A DNA stretch of 12,796 bases. Origin: Gemmatimonadaceae bacterium (GTDB taxonomy: Bacteria > Latescibacterota > UBA2968 > UBA8231). Where the stretch lies: positions 1 to 12,796 of the forward strand of contig PBSR01000164.1 in NCBI GenBank assembly GCA_002726335.1, written 5' to 3'. Shown here piece by piece: positions 1 to 7,169 of the stretch. Numbering within the stretch: position 1 is the first letter of the stretch; each line of letters opens with the position of its first letter. The notes under the pieces are model-generated. The model was not told the DNA's origin and did no database searches. It saw only the letters and a list, made by a program, of their open reading frames with translations. A program made the position numbers and the translations under genes.

Positions 1-686
1 TCGCCCTCCTGGATGACATCGACGAGATCTCCCACCTCGCGCAGGGCGCGGGACCAGTACTCGAGCTTGAGCCGGATGATCTTGTCGCAGAGGGCATCGG
101 CCATGGGCCGGTCGGCCGCCAGGTCGCAGTAGAAGTTGTCGAAGCCCCGCAGCCACTGCCCCATTTCCATCATTCCCGGACAGATGCCGCCGAGGACGAA
201 GGGATACCCCGCGTCGCGGATCGCCTGGGCGCGATCCCGTAACCCCTCGAAGCGGGGTTCGGCAGCCGCCTCGGGCCAGGCATAGGCGGCGATGTCCTCC
301 GGCGTGCGGGCATCGGCCAGGGGCGAGCTGCAGAGATCAAAGTAGTGGCCGTCGTCGGCGATTCGTCGGCGGGTGATTCCCCAGTCATCGGTGTAGTACT
401 CGTACTCACCCTCCACGCGAAACTCGAGACGCCATGCCGGCGGCGGCAACGGCCGGGAGCCCCGCACGTCGGTGCGCAGTCTCTCGTGGACGTCGTCGTG
501 CACCACGGCCAGCTGCTGCATGAGATGGAAGATCTCGACCTCACGCTGCGGCAGGTCCAGGGCGGTCCGCAGGTTCTGGTAGGCCACCCGGTGAATCCCG
601 GTGACCGGCGTCGATGACAGGTCGAAGGGGATACGATCGGGCTCGGTGTGGCTGAGGGCGGCGAGGAGTCGCTGGCGGGGTGTCAT
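1..686 (-). CDS. URO-D-fold (uroporphyrinogen decarboxylase-like) protein, C-terminus beyond window
   Basis: The first 228 residues are visible; the reading frame stays open to the left edge. The start at 686 begins MTPRQRLLAALSHTEPDRIP, the same opening as the divergent paralogue at 854, and has GGAG upstream in GTGGAGACCCCG. Residues 97-107 (YYTDDWGITRR) match the conserved DDWG strand of bacterial URO-D-like proteins, and residues 165-185 (VLGGICPGMMEMGQWLRGF) match the substrate-pocket region of that fold. The haem-enzyme signature around RQAGR is absent, so this is not HemE. Known members of the wider family include corrinoid methyltransferases such as MtaA and MtbA. The substrate cannot be read here, and the central [HD]-x-[CD]-G motif lies outside the window. 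It shares a 167-bp divergent control region with the plus-strand cluster. Confidence 0.88.
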   Translation of the reverse strand, partial: MTPRQRLLAALSHTEPDRIPFDLSSTPVTGIHRVAYQNLRTALDLPQREVEIFHLMQQLAVVHDDVHERLRTDVRGSRPLPPPAWRLEFRVEGEYEYYTDDWGITRRRIADDGHYFDLCSSPLADARTPEDIAAYAWPEAAAEPRFEGLRDRAQAIRDAGYPFVLGGICPGMMEMGQWLRGFDNFYCDLAADRPMADALCDKIIRLKLEYWSRALREVGDLVDVIQEG

Positions 687-853
687 CGGGGTCTCCACGG
701 GGACCGGCGTTTGAGGGCGAAACGTGGCTCAACTCTTTTCACGTAACTGCATTTCACGGTGCGGCGCGACTGCGGCCACGTCGGCAAGTGGCACGACACG
801 GCCCGTTTGCGCTTACATATACGGATGCCTCGACACCATCTCCGGAGGACCAG
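687..853. promoter_or_regulatory. Divergent intergenic control region between two URO-D-like genes
   Basis: This 167-bp gap separates two head-to-head paralogues and must hold their promoters. Visible are an AT-rich TACATAT at 814-820, about 34 bases before the plus-strand start, as a possible -10 box without a convincing -35. ACGTG at 722-726 and CACGT at 740-744 form an inverted repeat. TTTCACG occurs twice, at 737-743 and 752-758, 15 bp apart. The repeats could be an operator, but this is only a pattern. The plus-strand ribosome-binding site is GGAGG near 844. Confidence 0.4.
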
Positions 854-2128
854 ATGACCCCACGGGAGCGCATGCGTGCCCTCATCCGTCGTGAGCCCAT
901 CGACCGACTGCCCTACCAGTTCGGTGGACCCCGGGCCTCCACCTTCGCCGCCTGGCGCCTGCAGGGGCTCAGCGAAGAACAGCAGAAAAACTGGTCGCGC
1001 TTCTCCCGCGAGGACGGCATGATGGGCGTCGGCAAATTCAACACCGGCGTGTGGCCTCTGTTCGAGGAGCGCGTCATCGAGGAGCGCGGCAACCTGCGCA
1101 CCTGGGTCGACGGCTGGGGTTCGACGCGCCAGGATGCCATCGTGCAGCCGACGGCCGGCTTCGCCACGCGGCGCTGGCTCGAATTCGCTGTCAGAAACCC
1201 GGACGACTGGAAACGCGTCCGTGACCGCCTCGACCCGCACGCGCCGCAGCGCACCCGGCCCCTGACAGAAGACGAGATCACCCCCACCATGGGCCCCGAC
1301 AGCTACGGCTGGCATGCCCCTGGCGGCAACCACTGGCGCGACAGCGTCGAGACCTGCAACCGGGCCGACGTGCCGGTCCGGCTGGTGACGACGGGCATCT
1401 ACTGGGGCATCCGCGACCTGGTGGGCATGGAAAACCTGTCCGTCATGTTCTACGAACAGCCTGATCTGGTGCGCGAGATGTTCGACTACTGGGCCTGGTT
1501 CCTGATGGAGCTCCTCGACGAGGCCCTCAGCCACACCCAGGTCGACATCGTCATGCTCAACGAGGACATGGCTTTCAAGAAACAGGCCATGATGTCGCCG
1601 CCCCTGATGCGCGAGTTCCTGCTGCCCAACTATCGCAAGCTCTACGCCTTCTTCAGGGACAAGGGTGTGGGCACGCTGATCATGGACAGCGACGGCTACA
1701 ACAACCAGATCCTCGACGTCCTCTACCCCGAAGCCCTCGACGGCATTCAGCCCATCGAGATCGCCGCCGGCAATGACCCCGAAGAGATCCTGACCCGGTA
1801 CCCGGGGATCCACATCCATGGCGGCATCGACAAACGGGAGCTGCGCTTCTCGCGGGAACAGCTGCGGGCCGAGGTGGTCAAGCGCTATGACACCGCCCGT
1901 CGCCTGGGCGGTTTTATACCCCACGTCGACCACGGCGTACCGCCCGATATCCCGCTGCGCAATTTCCTCTACTTCCTGGAGCTGTCCCGAGGCTTCTGCG
2001 ACGGCGAGGACCTGGACACCTTCGAGCCCGCCTGCGAGCTGGAGCAGGAGCTCGGTCCCATCGAGCAGATGTTCGAGCCCGGCTCGGCCATCGCCGCCGC
2101 CTACGCCATGGACGAGGAGCTCGGCTGA
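854..2128 (+). CDS. URO-D-fold protein, putative corrinoid/methyltransferase relative
   Basis: 424 residues. I chose ATG 854 over the longer in-frame ATG at 680 because it has GGAGG about 6 bases upstream, its protein begins MTPRERMRALIRREPIDRLP like the divergent paralogue, and the extension would run into the promoter region and the neighbour's 5' end. Family features are WVDGWGSTR (residues 84-92), DIVMLNEDMAFK (231-242), an IMDSDGYN strand (276-283) and GGFIPHVDHGVPPD (352-365). In MtaA/MtbA-type methyltransferases the central strand carries zinc-binding H-x-C; here it is D278-S-D280-G, so that zinc site is not conserved. The HemE RQAGR motif is absent. The C-terminal 40 residues are acidic and extra. 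Its stop overlaps the next start in TGATG, implying one mRNA and translational coupling. The substrate is unknown. Confidence 0.9.
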   Translation: MTPRERMRALIRREPIDRLPYQFGGPRASTFAAWRLQGLSEEQQKNWSRFSREDGMMGVGKFNTGVWPLFEERVIEERGNLRTWVDGWGSTRQDAIVQPTAGFATRRWLEFAVRNPDDWKRVRDRLDPHAPQRTRPLTEDEITPTMGPDSYGWHAPGGNHWRDSVETCNRADVPVRLVTTGIYWGIRDLVGMENLSVMFYEQPDLVREMFDYWAWFLMELLDEALSHTQVDIVMLNEDMAFKKQAMMSPPLMREFLLPNYRKLYAFFRDKGVGTLIMDSDGYNNQILDVLYPEALDGIQPIEIAAGNDPEEILTRYPGIHIHGGIDKRELRFSREQLRAEVVKRYDTARRLGGFIPHVDHGVPPDIPLRNFLYFLELSRGFCDGEDLDTFEPACELEQELGPIEQMFEPGSAIAAAYAMDEELG

Positions 2129-3177
2129 TGGCGACGCGGATGAAGCTCGGCCTGGGGATGTATCCCCACCTGCTGACAGCCGACAACTACCGCTTCGCCC
2201 GCCAGGCCGGCGCCAGCCATGTGGTAGCCCACCTGCCCGGTTTCGCCCGGCGCGAGGGCCGTGGTCTGCCGCCGGAGCAGATGTGGACCTGTGACGAGCT
2301 GGCCGGGTTGAAGCAGGACATGAACGCCGAGGGCCTCGAGTTCGCTGCCATCGAGAACTTCGAGGTCGAGCACTGGCATGACGTGCTGCTCGACGGTCCC
2401 AGGCGGGATGAGCAGATGGCGGGGCTCAAGCAGCTGCTGCGCACCATGGGCAGCCTCGGCATCGGCGTCATGGGCTATAACTTCAGTCTTGCCAACGTCT
2501 GGGGCCGCGTTCCCGTGACGCGTGCGAGGGGCGGCGCCAGCTCGCCCGGGTACAGCCACGAGCTGGCCCCCGCCCAGGCCGAGATCCCCCACGGCATGGT
2601 CTGGAACACGGTCTACAACCCGCAGGCCCCCAGAGGCACGATCGGCCCGGTAACCGAGGAGATGATCTGGGACCGCTTCGAGCGCTTCCTGCGCGAGCTC
2701 GTGCCGGTCGCTGAAGAGTCCGGCGTGCGCCTCGCCATGCACCCTGCCGATCCACCCCTGGAGACCATCAACGGCACCCACCGGCTCATCACGAAGCCCG
2801 AACACTACCAGCGACTGCTCGACCTGGTCCCCAGCCACTGCAACGCGGCGGAATTCTGCCAGGGGACGATCGCCGAGATGGATGGTGACATGGATGTCTA
2901 CGAGGCCATCGAGACCTATGCCGGCCAGGGCAAGATCGCCTATGTGCATCTGCGCAACGTGGCGGGCAAGGTGCCCGACTACTTCGAGACCTTCATCGAC
3001 GACGGCGATGTCGACATGGTGCGCGCCCTGCGGCTGTACCACAGACACGGTTTCGAGGGCGTCATCATTCCTGATCACAGCCCGGAGATGACCTGCGCCG
3101 CCCCCTGGCATGCGGGTATGGCCTATGCCCTGGGCTGGATGCGCGGAGTCATCGCCTCCATTGAGGCGGCGGACTGA
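2128..3177 (+). CDS. Mannonate dehydratase (UxuA)-family TIM-barrel protein
   Basis: 349 residues. UxuA dehydrates D-mannonate to 2-keto-3-deoxygluconate in hexuronate breakdown, using a bound metal (Mn2+ or Fe2+). The visible metal set matches the family: His205 in MHPADPP, Cys244 in AEFCQGT, His274 in YVHLRN and Asp316 in IIPDHSP, with the adjacent catalytic His317. HPADPP replaces the usual HPDDPP, and the protein is shorter than E. coli UxuA (about 394 residues), so it may be a UxuA-like branch with another sugar-acid substrate. GAGGAG at 2114-2119 serves ATG 2128, which overlaps the previous stop (TGATG); ATG 2140 is an alternative. Being embedded among URO-D-like genes suggests that a sugar acid is handled by the whole operon (inference). 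Confidence 0.88.
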   Translation: MATRMKLGLGMYPHLLTADNYRFARQAGASHVVAHLPGFARREGRGLPPEQMWTCDELAGLKQDMNAEGLEFAAIENFEVEHWHDVLLDGPRRDEQMAGLKQLLRTMGSLGIGVMGYNFSLANVWGRVPVTRARGGASSPGYSHELAPAQAEIPHGMVWNTVYNPQAPRGTIGPVTEEMIWDRFERFLRELVPVAEESGVRLAMHPADPPLETINGTHRLITKPEHYQRLLDLVPSHCNAAEFCQGTIAEMDGDMDVYEAIETYAGQGKIAYVHLRNVAGKVPDYFETFIDDGDVDMVRALRLYHRHGFEGVIIPDHSPEMTCAAPWHAGMAYALGWMRGVIASIEAAD

Positions 3178-3305
3178 TGGACGCGGTGTCGCCCGGCATG
3201 TCGGGGGCGAGGCATCAGCCGTACCTTCTCTCCTCTGACGTTGTGCACGCCGGAGAGCCCCGGCCACCTGTCCGCGCCGATACCGTTCTGAGTGGAGACC
3301 TGTAG
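3177..3305 (+). CDS. Possible small coupled ORF, 42 residues
   Basis: The gap between the UxuA-like gene and the next URO-D gene is filled by an ORF whose ATG at 3177 overlaps the preceding TGA (TGATG). Its TAG ends two bases before the next start. It would encode 42 residues beginning MDAVSPGMSGARHQPY, with no recognised domain, signal peptide or membrane segment. Against it: it has no strong Shine-Dalgarno of its own, and open frames of this length are common by chance in GC-rich DNA. If it is not translated, the stretch is simply a 130-bp untranslated spacer; the GGAG at 3294-3297 belongs to the next gene. Confidence 0.25.
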   Translation: MDAVSPGMSGARHQPYLLSSDVVHAGEPRPPVRADTVLSGDL

Positions 3306-3307
3306 AG

Positions 3308-4360
3308 ATGGCACAGACACCCCGTGAGATCGTCACTGCCGCCCTGCGCTTCGAGGTCCCGGAGCGCCTGCCCAGGGACCTGTGGACCCTGCCCTGGGCA
3401 AACCAGCACCACCCGGAGACGGTGGCCGAGATGCACCGACGTTTTCCCTCCGATTTCGCCGGTCCCCCCGGTGTCTACCGCCCCTCGTCGCGCGTCCAGG
3501 GCGAGGCCCACACGCCGGGTCTCTTCGTCGATGACTGGGGCTGCACCTTCGTCAACATTCAGGCAGGCGTTATCGGCGAGGTCCGCGATCCCCTCGTCAC
3601 CGACATCGCCGAACTCTCCATGGTCGCGCCGCCGTATGAGACCCTGCCGGAGGACCTCGACGCGGCCCGCGATACCATCAACCGCTTCTGCGCTGACAGC
3701 GACCACTATGTACGTGCCGGCTGCTGCGCCCGACCGTGGGAGCGGTACCAGTTCCTGCGCGGCACGATGAACGCCATGATGGACATCATGCAGCCCGAGG
3801 GCGACGTCACCGATCTGCTCAACACGATTCATCAGTACTATCTGACAGAACTTGAGTTCTGGGCCAGCACCGATGTGGACGCCATCATGTTCATGGATGA
3901 TTGGGGGGCGCAGCATCAGTTGCTGATCCCACCCGTGGTCTGGCGCGACATGTTCCAACCCCTGTATCGCGACTACTGCGACCTGGCCCACACCCACGGC
4001 AAGGCCGCCTTCATGCACTCCGACGGCCACATTACCGAGATCTACGAAGGTCTGATCGAGGTCGGTGTCGACGCCCTGAACTCGCAGTTGTTCTGTATGG
4101 ACATGGCCGATCTTGCCCGTCGGGCCAAGGGGCAGATCACCTTCTGGGGCGAAATCGACCGCCAGCACGTGTTGACCAGCCCGGACCCGGAAGAGGGACG
4201 GCGTGCCGTGCGCAAGGTGGCCGAACAGCTCTACGATCCGCGGGGTGGTGTGATCGCGCAGTTCGAGTTCGGCGCCGCCGCCGAGCCGGCCACGGCCGTG
4301 GCCATCTTCGAAGAATGGGAACGCGTCGACACCGAAGCCCGCGATCTGGCCCGTGTATGA
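3308..4360 (+). CDS. URO-D-fold protein, putative methyltransferase relative
   Basis: 350 residues, close to the usual length of URO-D-fold proteins. The start has GGAG at 3294-3297. Landmarks in order are ERLPRDLW (residues 19-26), FVDDWGCTF (73-81), AIMFMDDWGAQ (192-202), AAFMHSDGHI (233-242), INVARIANT-like WGEIDRQ (280-286) and GGVIAQFEFG (313-322). The central strand is H237-S-D239-G-H241: His is kept but Cys of the zinc H-x-C motif is Asp. The late GG-x-I strand, where methyltransferases usually have the third ligand Cys, has none. A HemE role is excluded by the missing RQAGR region. It is downstream of the UxuA-like gene and overlaps the next gene by 8 nt, so it is surely co-transcribed with it. 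The substrate is unknown; methyl-group transfer or O-demethylation is the family-based guess. Confidence 0.9.
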   Translation: MAQTPREIVTAALRFEVPERLPRDLWTLPWANQHHPETVAEMHRRFPSDFAGPPGVYRPSSRVQGEAHTPGLFVDDWGCTFVNIQAGVIGEVRDPLVTDIAELSMVAPPYETLPEDLDAARDTINRFCADSDHYVRAGCCARPWERYQFLRGTMNAMMDIMQPEGDVTDLLNTIHQYYLTELEFWASTDVDAIMFMDDWGAQHQLLIPPVVWRDMFQPLYRDYCDLAHTHGKAAFMHSDGHITEIYEGLIEVGVDALNSQLFCMDMADLARRAKGQITFWGEIDRQHVLTSPDPEEGRRAVRKVAEQLYDPRGGVIAQFEFGAAAEPATAVAIFEEWERVDTEARDLARV

Positions 4361-5429
4361 GTTGAAGCCGGACTTCGAGCAGGTCCTGGACCGATTCGAA
4401 GCCTGGTGGCAGGGCGAGGTCCTCGACCGGCCCCTGGTCAGCTTCAGCTACGCCAGGCCCCCGGAGCAGCGTGTGCCAGCGCCGGTGTCGACCCACGCCA
4501 GCCTGCACGATCGCTGGCTGGATGTCGACTTCGCCGTCGACTCGGCCACCTCCCGCCTGACCAACACGATGTTCGGCGGCGACGCCCTGCCGGTGGCCTA
4601 TCCGAACCTTGGCCCCGAGGTGTTCTCGGCCTTCTACGGCTGCCCGCTGGTGTTCACCGAGACCACATCCTGGAGTGAACCCATCCTGGAAGACTGGGAC
4701 AGCGCCAGCACGTTGGCCCTGGACGCTGGCAACGAGTATTACCAGCGGATCCTGCAGATCACCGACGCCCTCCTCGAGGCCGGCCGGGATCGCTTCCTCG
4801 TCGGTTACACCGACCTGCACGGCGGCGCCGACGCCGTGGCGGCCCTGCGTGAACCGCAGCGACTGTGCATCGACATGCTCGAGCGGGCCGACGATGTGCG
4901 GGCTCTCACAGAGCGTGTGACGGTCGATTTTCTCCGCACCTACGACGTCTACCACGACAGGCTGCAGGCCGAAGGACAGCACTCCATCACCTGGTTGCCG
5001 GCCACCTGCCGCGGGCGCATGCACGTGCCATCCAACGACTTCTCCTGCATGATCTCGCAGGAGCTGTTCGAGGATCTGTTCGTCCCCGGCATCGTCCAGG
5101 AATGCCGGCACATGGATCGCTGCATCTACCATCTCGACGGCCCGGAGGCGTTGCGCTTCCTCGATCTGCTCCTGGACGTCCCGGAGATCGACGCGATTCA
5201 GTGGGTGCCTGGCGCCGGTCAGGACCGCTGGTCGGACTGGATCGACGTCTACCGCCGCGTGCAGGCCACCGGCAAGTCCTTCATTCTCTATCCACCCGTT
5301 GCGGAGCTCGACCAGGTTTTTTCCGCCCTGCGCCCCGAAGGCGCCTGGCTCGCCGTCTCCGGCATCACCGACGACGACACGGCCCGTGCCGTGATCGATG
5401 CAGTGTCTCATTGGACGGGACCGAAGTAG
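4353..5429 (+). CDS. Divergent URO-D-like protein (type sometimes labelled trimethylamine corrinoid protein 2)
   Basis: 358 residues from GTG 4353, which overlaps the previous gene by 8 nt; no ATG fits and the Shine-Dalgarno is weak, so translation probably depends on coupling. The N-terminus FEQVLDRFEAWWQGEVLDRP (residues 8-27) is typical of a URO-D-related subfamily found in multi-copy sets in Planctomycetota- and Lentisphaerae-type genomes. DLHGGADAVAALR (154-166) and CIYHLDGPEALRFLDLLL (257-274), followed by AIQWVPGAGQ (281-290), form the conserved C-terminal barrel strands. The H260-L-D262-G motif corresponds to H237-S-D239-G of the upstream paralogue. No cobalamin-binding domain is present, so it is not itself a corrinoid protein despite the common database label. 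Its substrate is unknown. Confidence 0.87.
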   Translation: MYELKPDFEQVLDRFEAWWQGEVLDRPLVSFSYARPPEQRVPAPVSTHASLHDRWLDVDFAVDSATSRLTNTMFGGDALPVAYPNLGPEVFSAFYGCPLVFTETTSWSEPILEDWDSASTLALDAGNEYYQRILQITDALLEAGRDRFLVGYTDLHGGADAVAALREPQRLCIDMLERADDVRALTERVTVDFLRTYDVYHDRLQAEGQHSITWLPATCRGRMHVPSNDFSCMISQELFEDLFVPGIVQECRHMDRCIYHLDGPEALRFLDLLLDVPEIDAIQWVPGAGQDRWSDWIDVYRRVQATGKSFILYPPVAELDQVFSALRPEGAWLAVSGITDDDTARAVIDAVSHWTGPK

Positions 5430-5536
5430 TGCAGCAGATGACGTCCGTCGAACGAACCATTGACCGCCAGCCCGTGGAGCACGGTCGGGCCCTGGGCCGA
5501 GACGCCCGTTGATCCCGTGCGCAACCGGAGGCCAGG
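5430..5536 (+). promoter_or_regulatory. Spacer with small hairpin and strong Shine-Dalgarno before the CoxG-like gene
   Basis: This 107-bp gap holds a perfect 5-bp stem, CCGTG at 5472-5476 and CACGG at 5480-5484 with loop GAG, followed by a GC-rich imperfect stem near 5485-5501. No T-run follows, so a terminator is doubtful. GGAGG at 5527-5531 sits five bases before the next ATG and fixes that start. Confidence 0.3.
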
Positions 5537-5974
5537 ATGGCACAGCTCTGCGGTGAGCTGAACCTGCCGCAGTCGCCGGCGCAGATCTGGGACAGGCTGA
5601 TCGATCCGGCCTTCCTGGCCACGTGTATGCCGCAACTGGAGAGTGTCGAGGCCGACGACTCGGCCTTCCTTGTCTGTCGCGTGCGCCCCACGCTGGCCTT
5701 CCTCAAGGGGACGATCAGGGTGACCCTCAGCCTCTACGACCGACAGCCACCTGCGTCGCTGCGAATCCGGGTCGACAGCAAGGGAATCGGCTCGACGGCC
5801 ACCGTCGAGACAACGGTCTGCCTCACCGCCCTGGACACCGGTACCCGGCTGGTGTGGACCGCCGACATCATTGAGCTGGGGGGCTTGCTCAAACCGATCG
5901 GTCGCAGCCTCATCGACGCGGCTGCCAGCAAAGTGATCGCCGAGGGCTGGGTGAGCTTCCAGCAGAAGCTCTAG
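5537..5974 (+). CDS. CoxG-like SRPBCC-family protein
   Basis: 145 residues. It fits the CoxG (CO dehydrogenase subunit G) branch of the SRPBCC/START-like fold: an N-terminal strand, then SPAQIWDRLIDPAFLATCMP (residues 13-32) as the helix-grip opening, LKGTIRVTLSLYD (56-68) and the late GTRLVWTADIIELGGLL strands, ending in a long C-terminal helix. CoxG proteins help CO dehydrogenase or related molybdenum hydroxylases associate with the membrane, but no coxL, coxM or coxS homologue is present here. A general lipid- or ligand-binding role is equally possible. It follows the URO-D cluster on the same strand after 107 bp, with its own strong GGAGG. Its stop lies four bases from the stop of the convergent acyl-CoA dehydrogenase gene, leaving no room for a separate terminator. 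Confidence 0.8.
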   Translation: MAQLCGELNLPQSPAQIWDRLIDPAFLATCMPQLESVEADDSAFLVCRVRPTLAFLKGTIRVTLSLYDRQPPASLRIRVDSKGIGSTATVETTVCLTALDTGTRLVWTADIIELGGLLKPIGRSLIDAAASKVIAEGWVSFQQKL

Positions 5975-5978
5975 TACG

Positions 5979-7151
5979 CTACGAAAAGGCTTCGTATCCC
6001 TGGCCCAGGATGCCGGCGGCAATCTTGAGTTTGAGAATCTCGTCGGTGCCCTCGTAGATGCGGCAGACACGCACGTCCTTCCAGTGCCGGCCGGGCCTGT
6101 ACAGTTCTGAATACCCCCTGCCTCCCAGGACCTGGACCGCACGGTCCGCCGCATCACAGGCGGCGTTGCTGGCAAAGAACTTGGCCTCCGCCGCCAGCAG
6201 ATCGGCCCGCTGACGGGCCTCGCGATCGACGGGGTCCTCGTCGTTGACCATCTTGGCCTTCACGGCATCGAACAGCAGACTCTGTGTGGCCTGGCGTGAG
6301 ACCTCAATGTGGGCGATGTGGTCCTGCACGAGCTGGTGTCTGGCGATCGGCTTGCCGTGCTGAGAGCGTTGGCGGGCATAGTCGACCGCCTCCTGGAGGC
6401 AATCCTCAATCACGCCGAGGCAGCCGGCAGCGACGCTCAACCGGCCGCTGCACAGAGTCGCCATGGCGATACGCCAGCCATCCCCCTCGTCGCCCAGCAG
6501 GTTGGCCACAGGCACTGCATAGTCCACCAACTCGAACATGGCTGTATCCGAGGTTGGCAGGCCGATCTTGGAGGCCAGCTCTTCACGCTCGATTCCCGGC
6601 CCGTCGGTGTCGACGATGAAGGCGCTGATGCAATCAGCCTGGTTCTCGGCGTGCGCGAAGGTCACGATCGTATCGGCGATGCTGCCGTTGGAGATCAGAT
6701 ACTTGACGCCGTTGAGCAGATACCGGTCTCCCTCCCGGCGATAGGTCATCTGCATCTGTCGCGGGTTGGACCCTGCCTCCGGTTCGGTCAGGCCGAAGGC
6801 GAGGATCGCCTCGCCGCGTGCCGACCCGGGCAGGTACTGCTGTTTCTGCGCGTCTGTACCCCAGTCGGCGATCGGTGTCTGCCCGATGGAACAATGACCG
6901 GAGAACAGGGTGCGCACACCGGTCCCCTCGCGTCCGATCCGGACCAGGGCCTGCATGTAGGTCCGTAGATCGCCGCCGCGTCCGCCGTACTCCGCCGGCA
7001 CGTGGATCCCCAGCAGATCGTGCTTTCTGGCGAGGGGGATCGTATCGTCATTGTAGCGCCCTTCCACGTAGCAGAGCTCCTCCAAAGGTCTGAGCTCCTG
7101 GCAGAACGCTTCCACATCGGCAAGTACCCCCTCACTGTCACTTCGCTCCAT
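5979..7151 (-). CDS. Acyl-CoA dehydrogenase family flavoprotein
   Basis: 390 residues, the normal length for the family, which oxidises (or in some members reduces) the alpha-beta bond of acyl-CoA thioesters with FAD. Visible are the N-terminal helical domain with IHVPAEYGGRGGDL (residues 49-62), the flavin/substrate beta-domain motif AFGLTEPEAGSNP (118-130), YLISNGSIAD (151-160), and the C-terminal helices ending in RIYEGTDEIL. Glu367 in IYEGT is the expected catalytic base. The start at 7151 has GGGAG about 5 bases upstream. It is the second gene of a minus-strand pair, 18 bp behind the CoA-transferase, so the two likely act on the same acyl-CoA. CaiA- or glutaryl-CoA-dehydrogenase-like roles are possible; substrate choice cannot be read from the sequence. 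Confidence 0.93.
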   Translation of the reverse strand: MERSDSEGVLADVEAFCQELRPLEELCYVEGRYNDDTIPLARKHDLLGIHVPAEYGGRGGDLRTYMQALVRIGREGTGVRTLFSGHCSIGQTPIADWGTDAQKQQYLPGSARGEAILAFGLTEPEAGSNPRQMQMTYRREGDRYLLNGVKYLISNGSIADTIVTFAHAENQADCISAFIVDTDGPGIEREELASKIGLPTSDTAMFELVDYAVPVANLLGDEGDGWRIAMATLCSGRLSVAAGCLGVIEDCLQEAVDYARQRSQHGKPIARHQLVQDHIAHIEVSRQATQSLLFDAVKAKMVNDEDPVDREARQRADLLAAEAKFFASNAACDAADRAVQVLGGRGYSELYRPGRHWKDVRVCRIYEGTDEILKLKIAAGILGQGYEAFS

Positions 7152-7169
7152 GTCTCTCCCACCGTTCCT

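Noticed and set aside
789..810. Sigma-54-like promoter (TGGCACG ... TTGC)
   Set aside because: The GG-to-GC distance is 17 bases where sigma-54 needs about 10.
680..853. 58-residue N-terminal extension of the URO-D-like gene at 854
   Set aside because: It overlaps the start of the divergent gene and the promoter gap, has no family similarity, and ATG 854 has a clear GGAGG and a paralogue-matching N-terminus.
683..1933. 416-residue minus-strand ORF
   Set aside because: Antisense to the URO-D-like gene, low-complexity Val/His/Asp/Gly composition typical of a shadow in GC-rich DNA, no domain.
2101..4168. Two long minus-strand ORFs (411 and 317 residues)
   Set aside because: Antisense shadows of the UxuA-like and URO-D-like genes, without recognisable domains or ribosome-binding sites.
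854..4360. HemE, haem-biosynthetic uroporphyrinogen decarboxylase
   Set aside because: The N-terminal RQAGR signature is absent, several divergent paralogues occur together, and no haem genes are nearby.
4137..5543. 468-residue minus-strand ORF
   Set aside because: Lies opposite two well-supported plus-strand genes; composition is that of a reverse-frame shadow.
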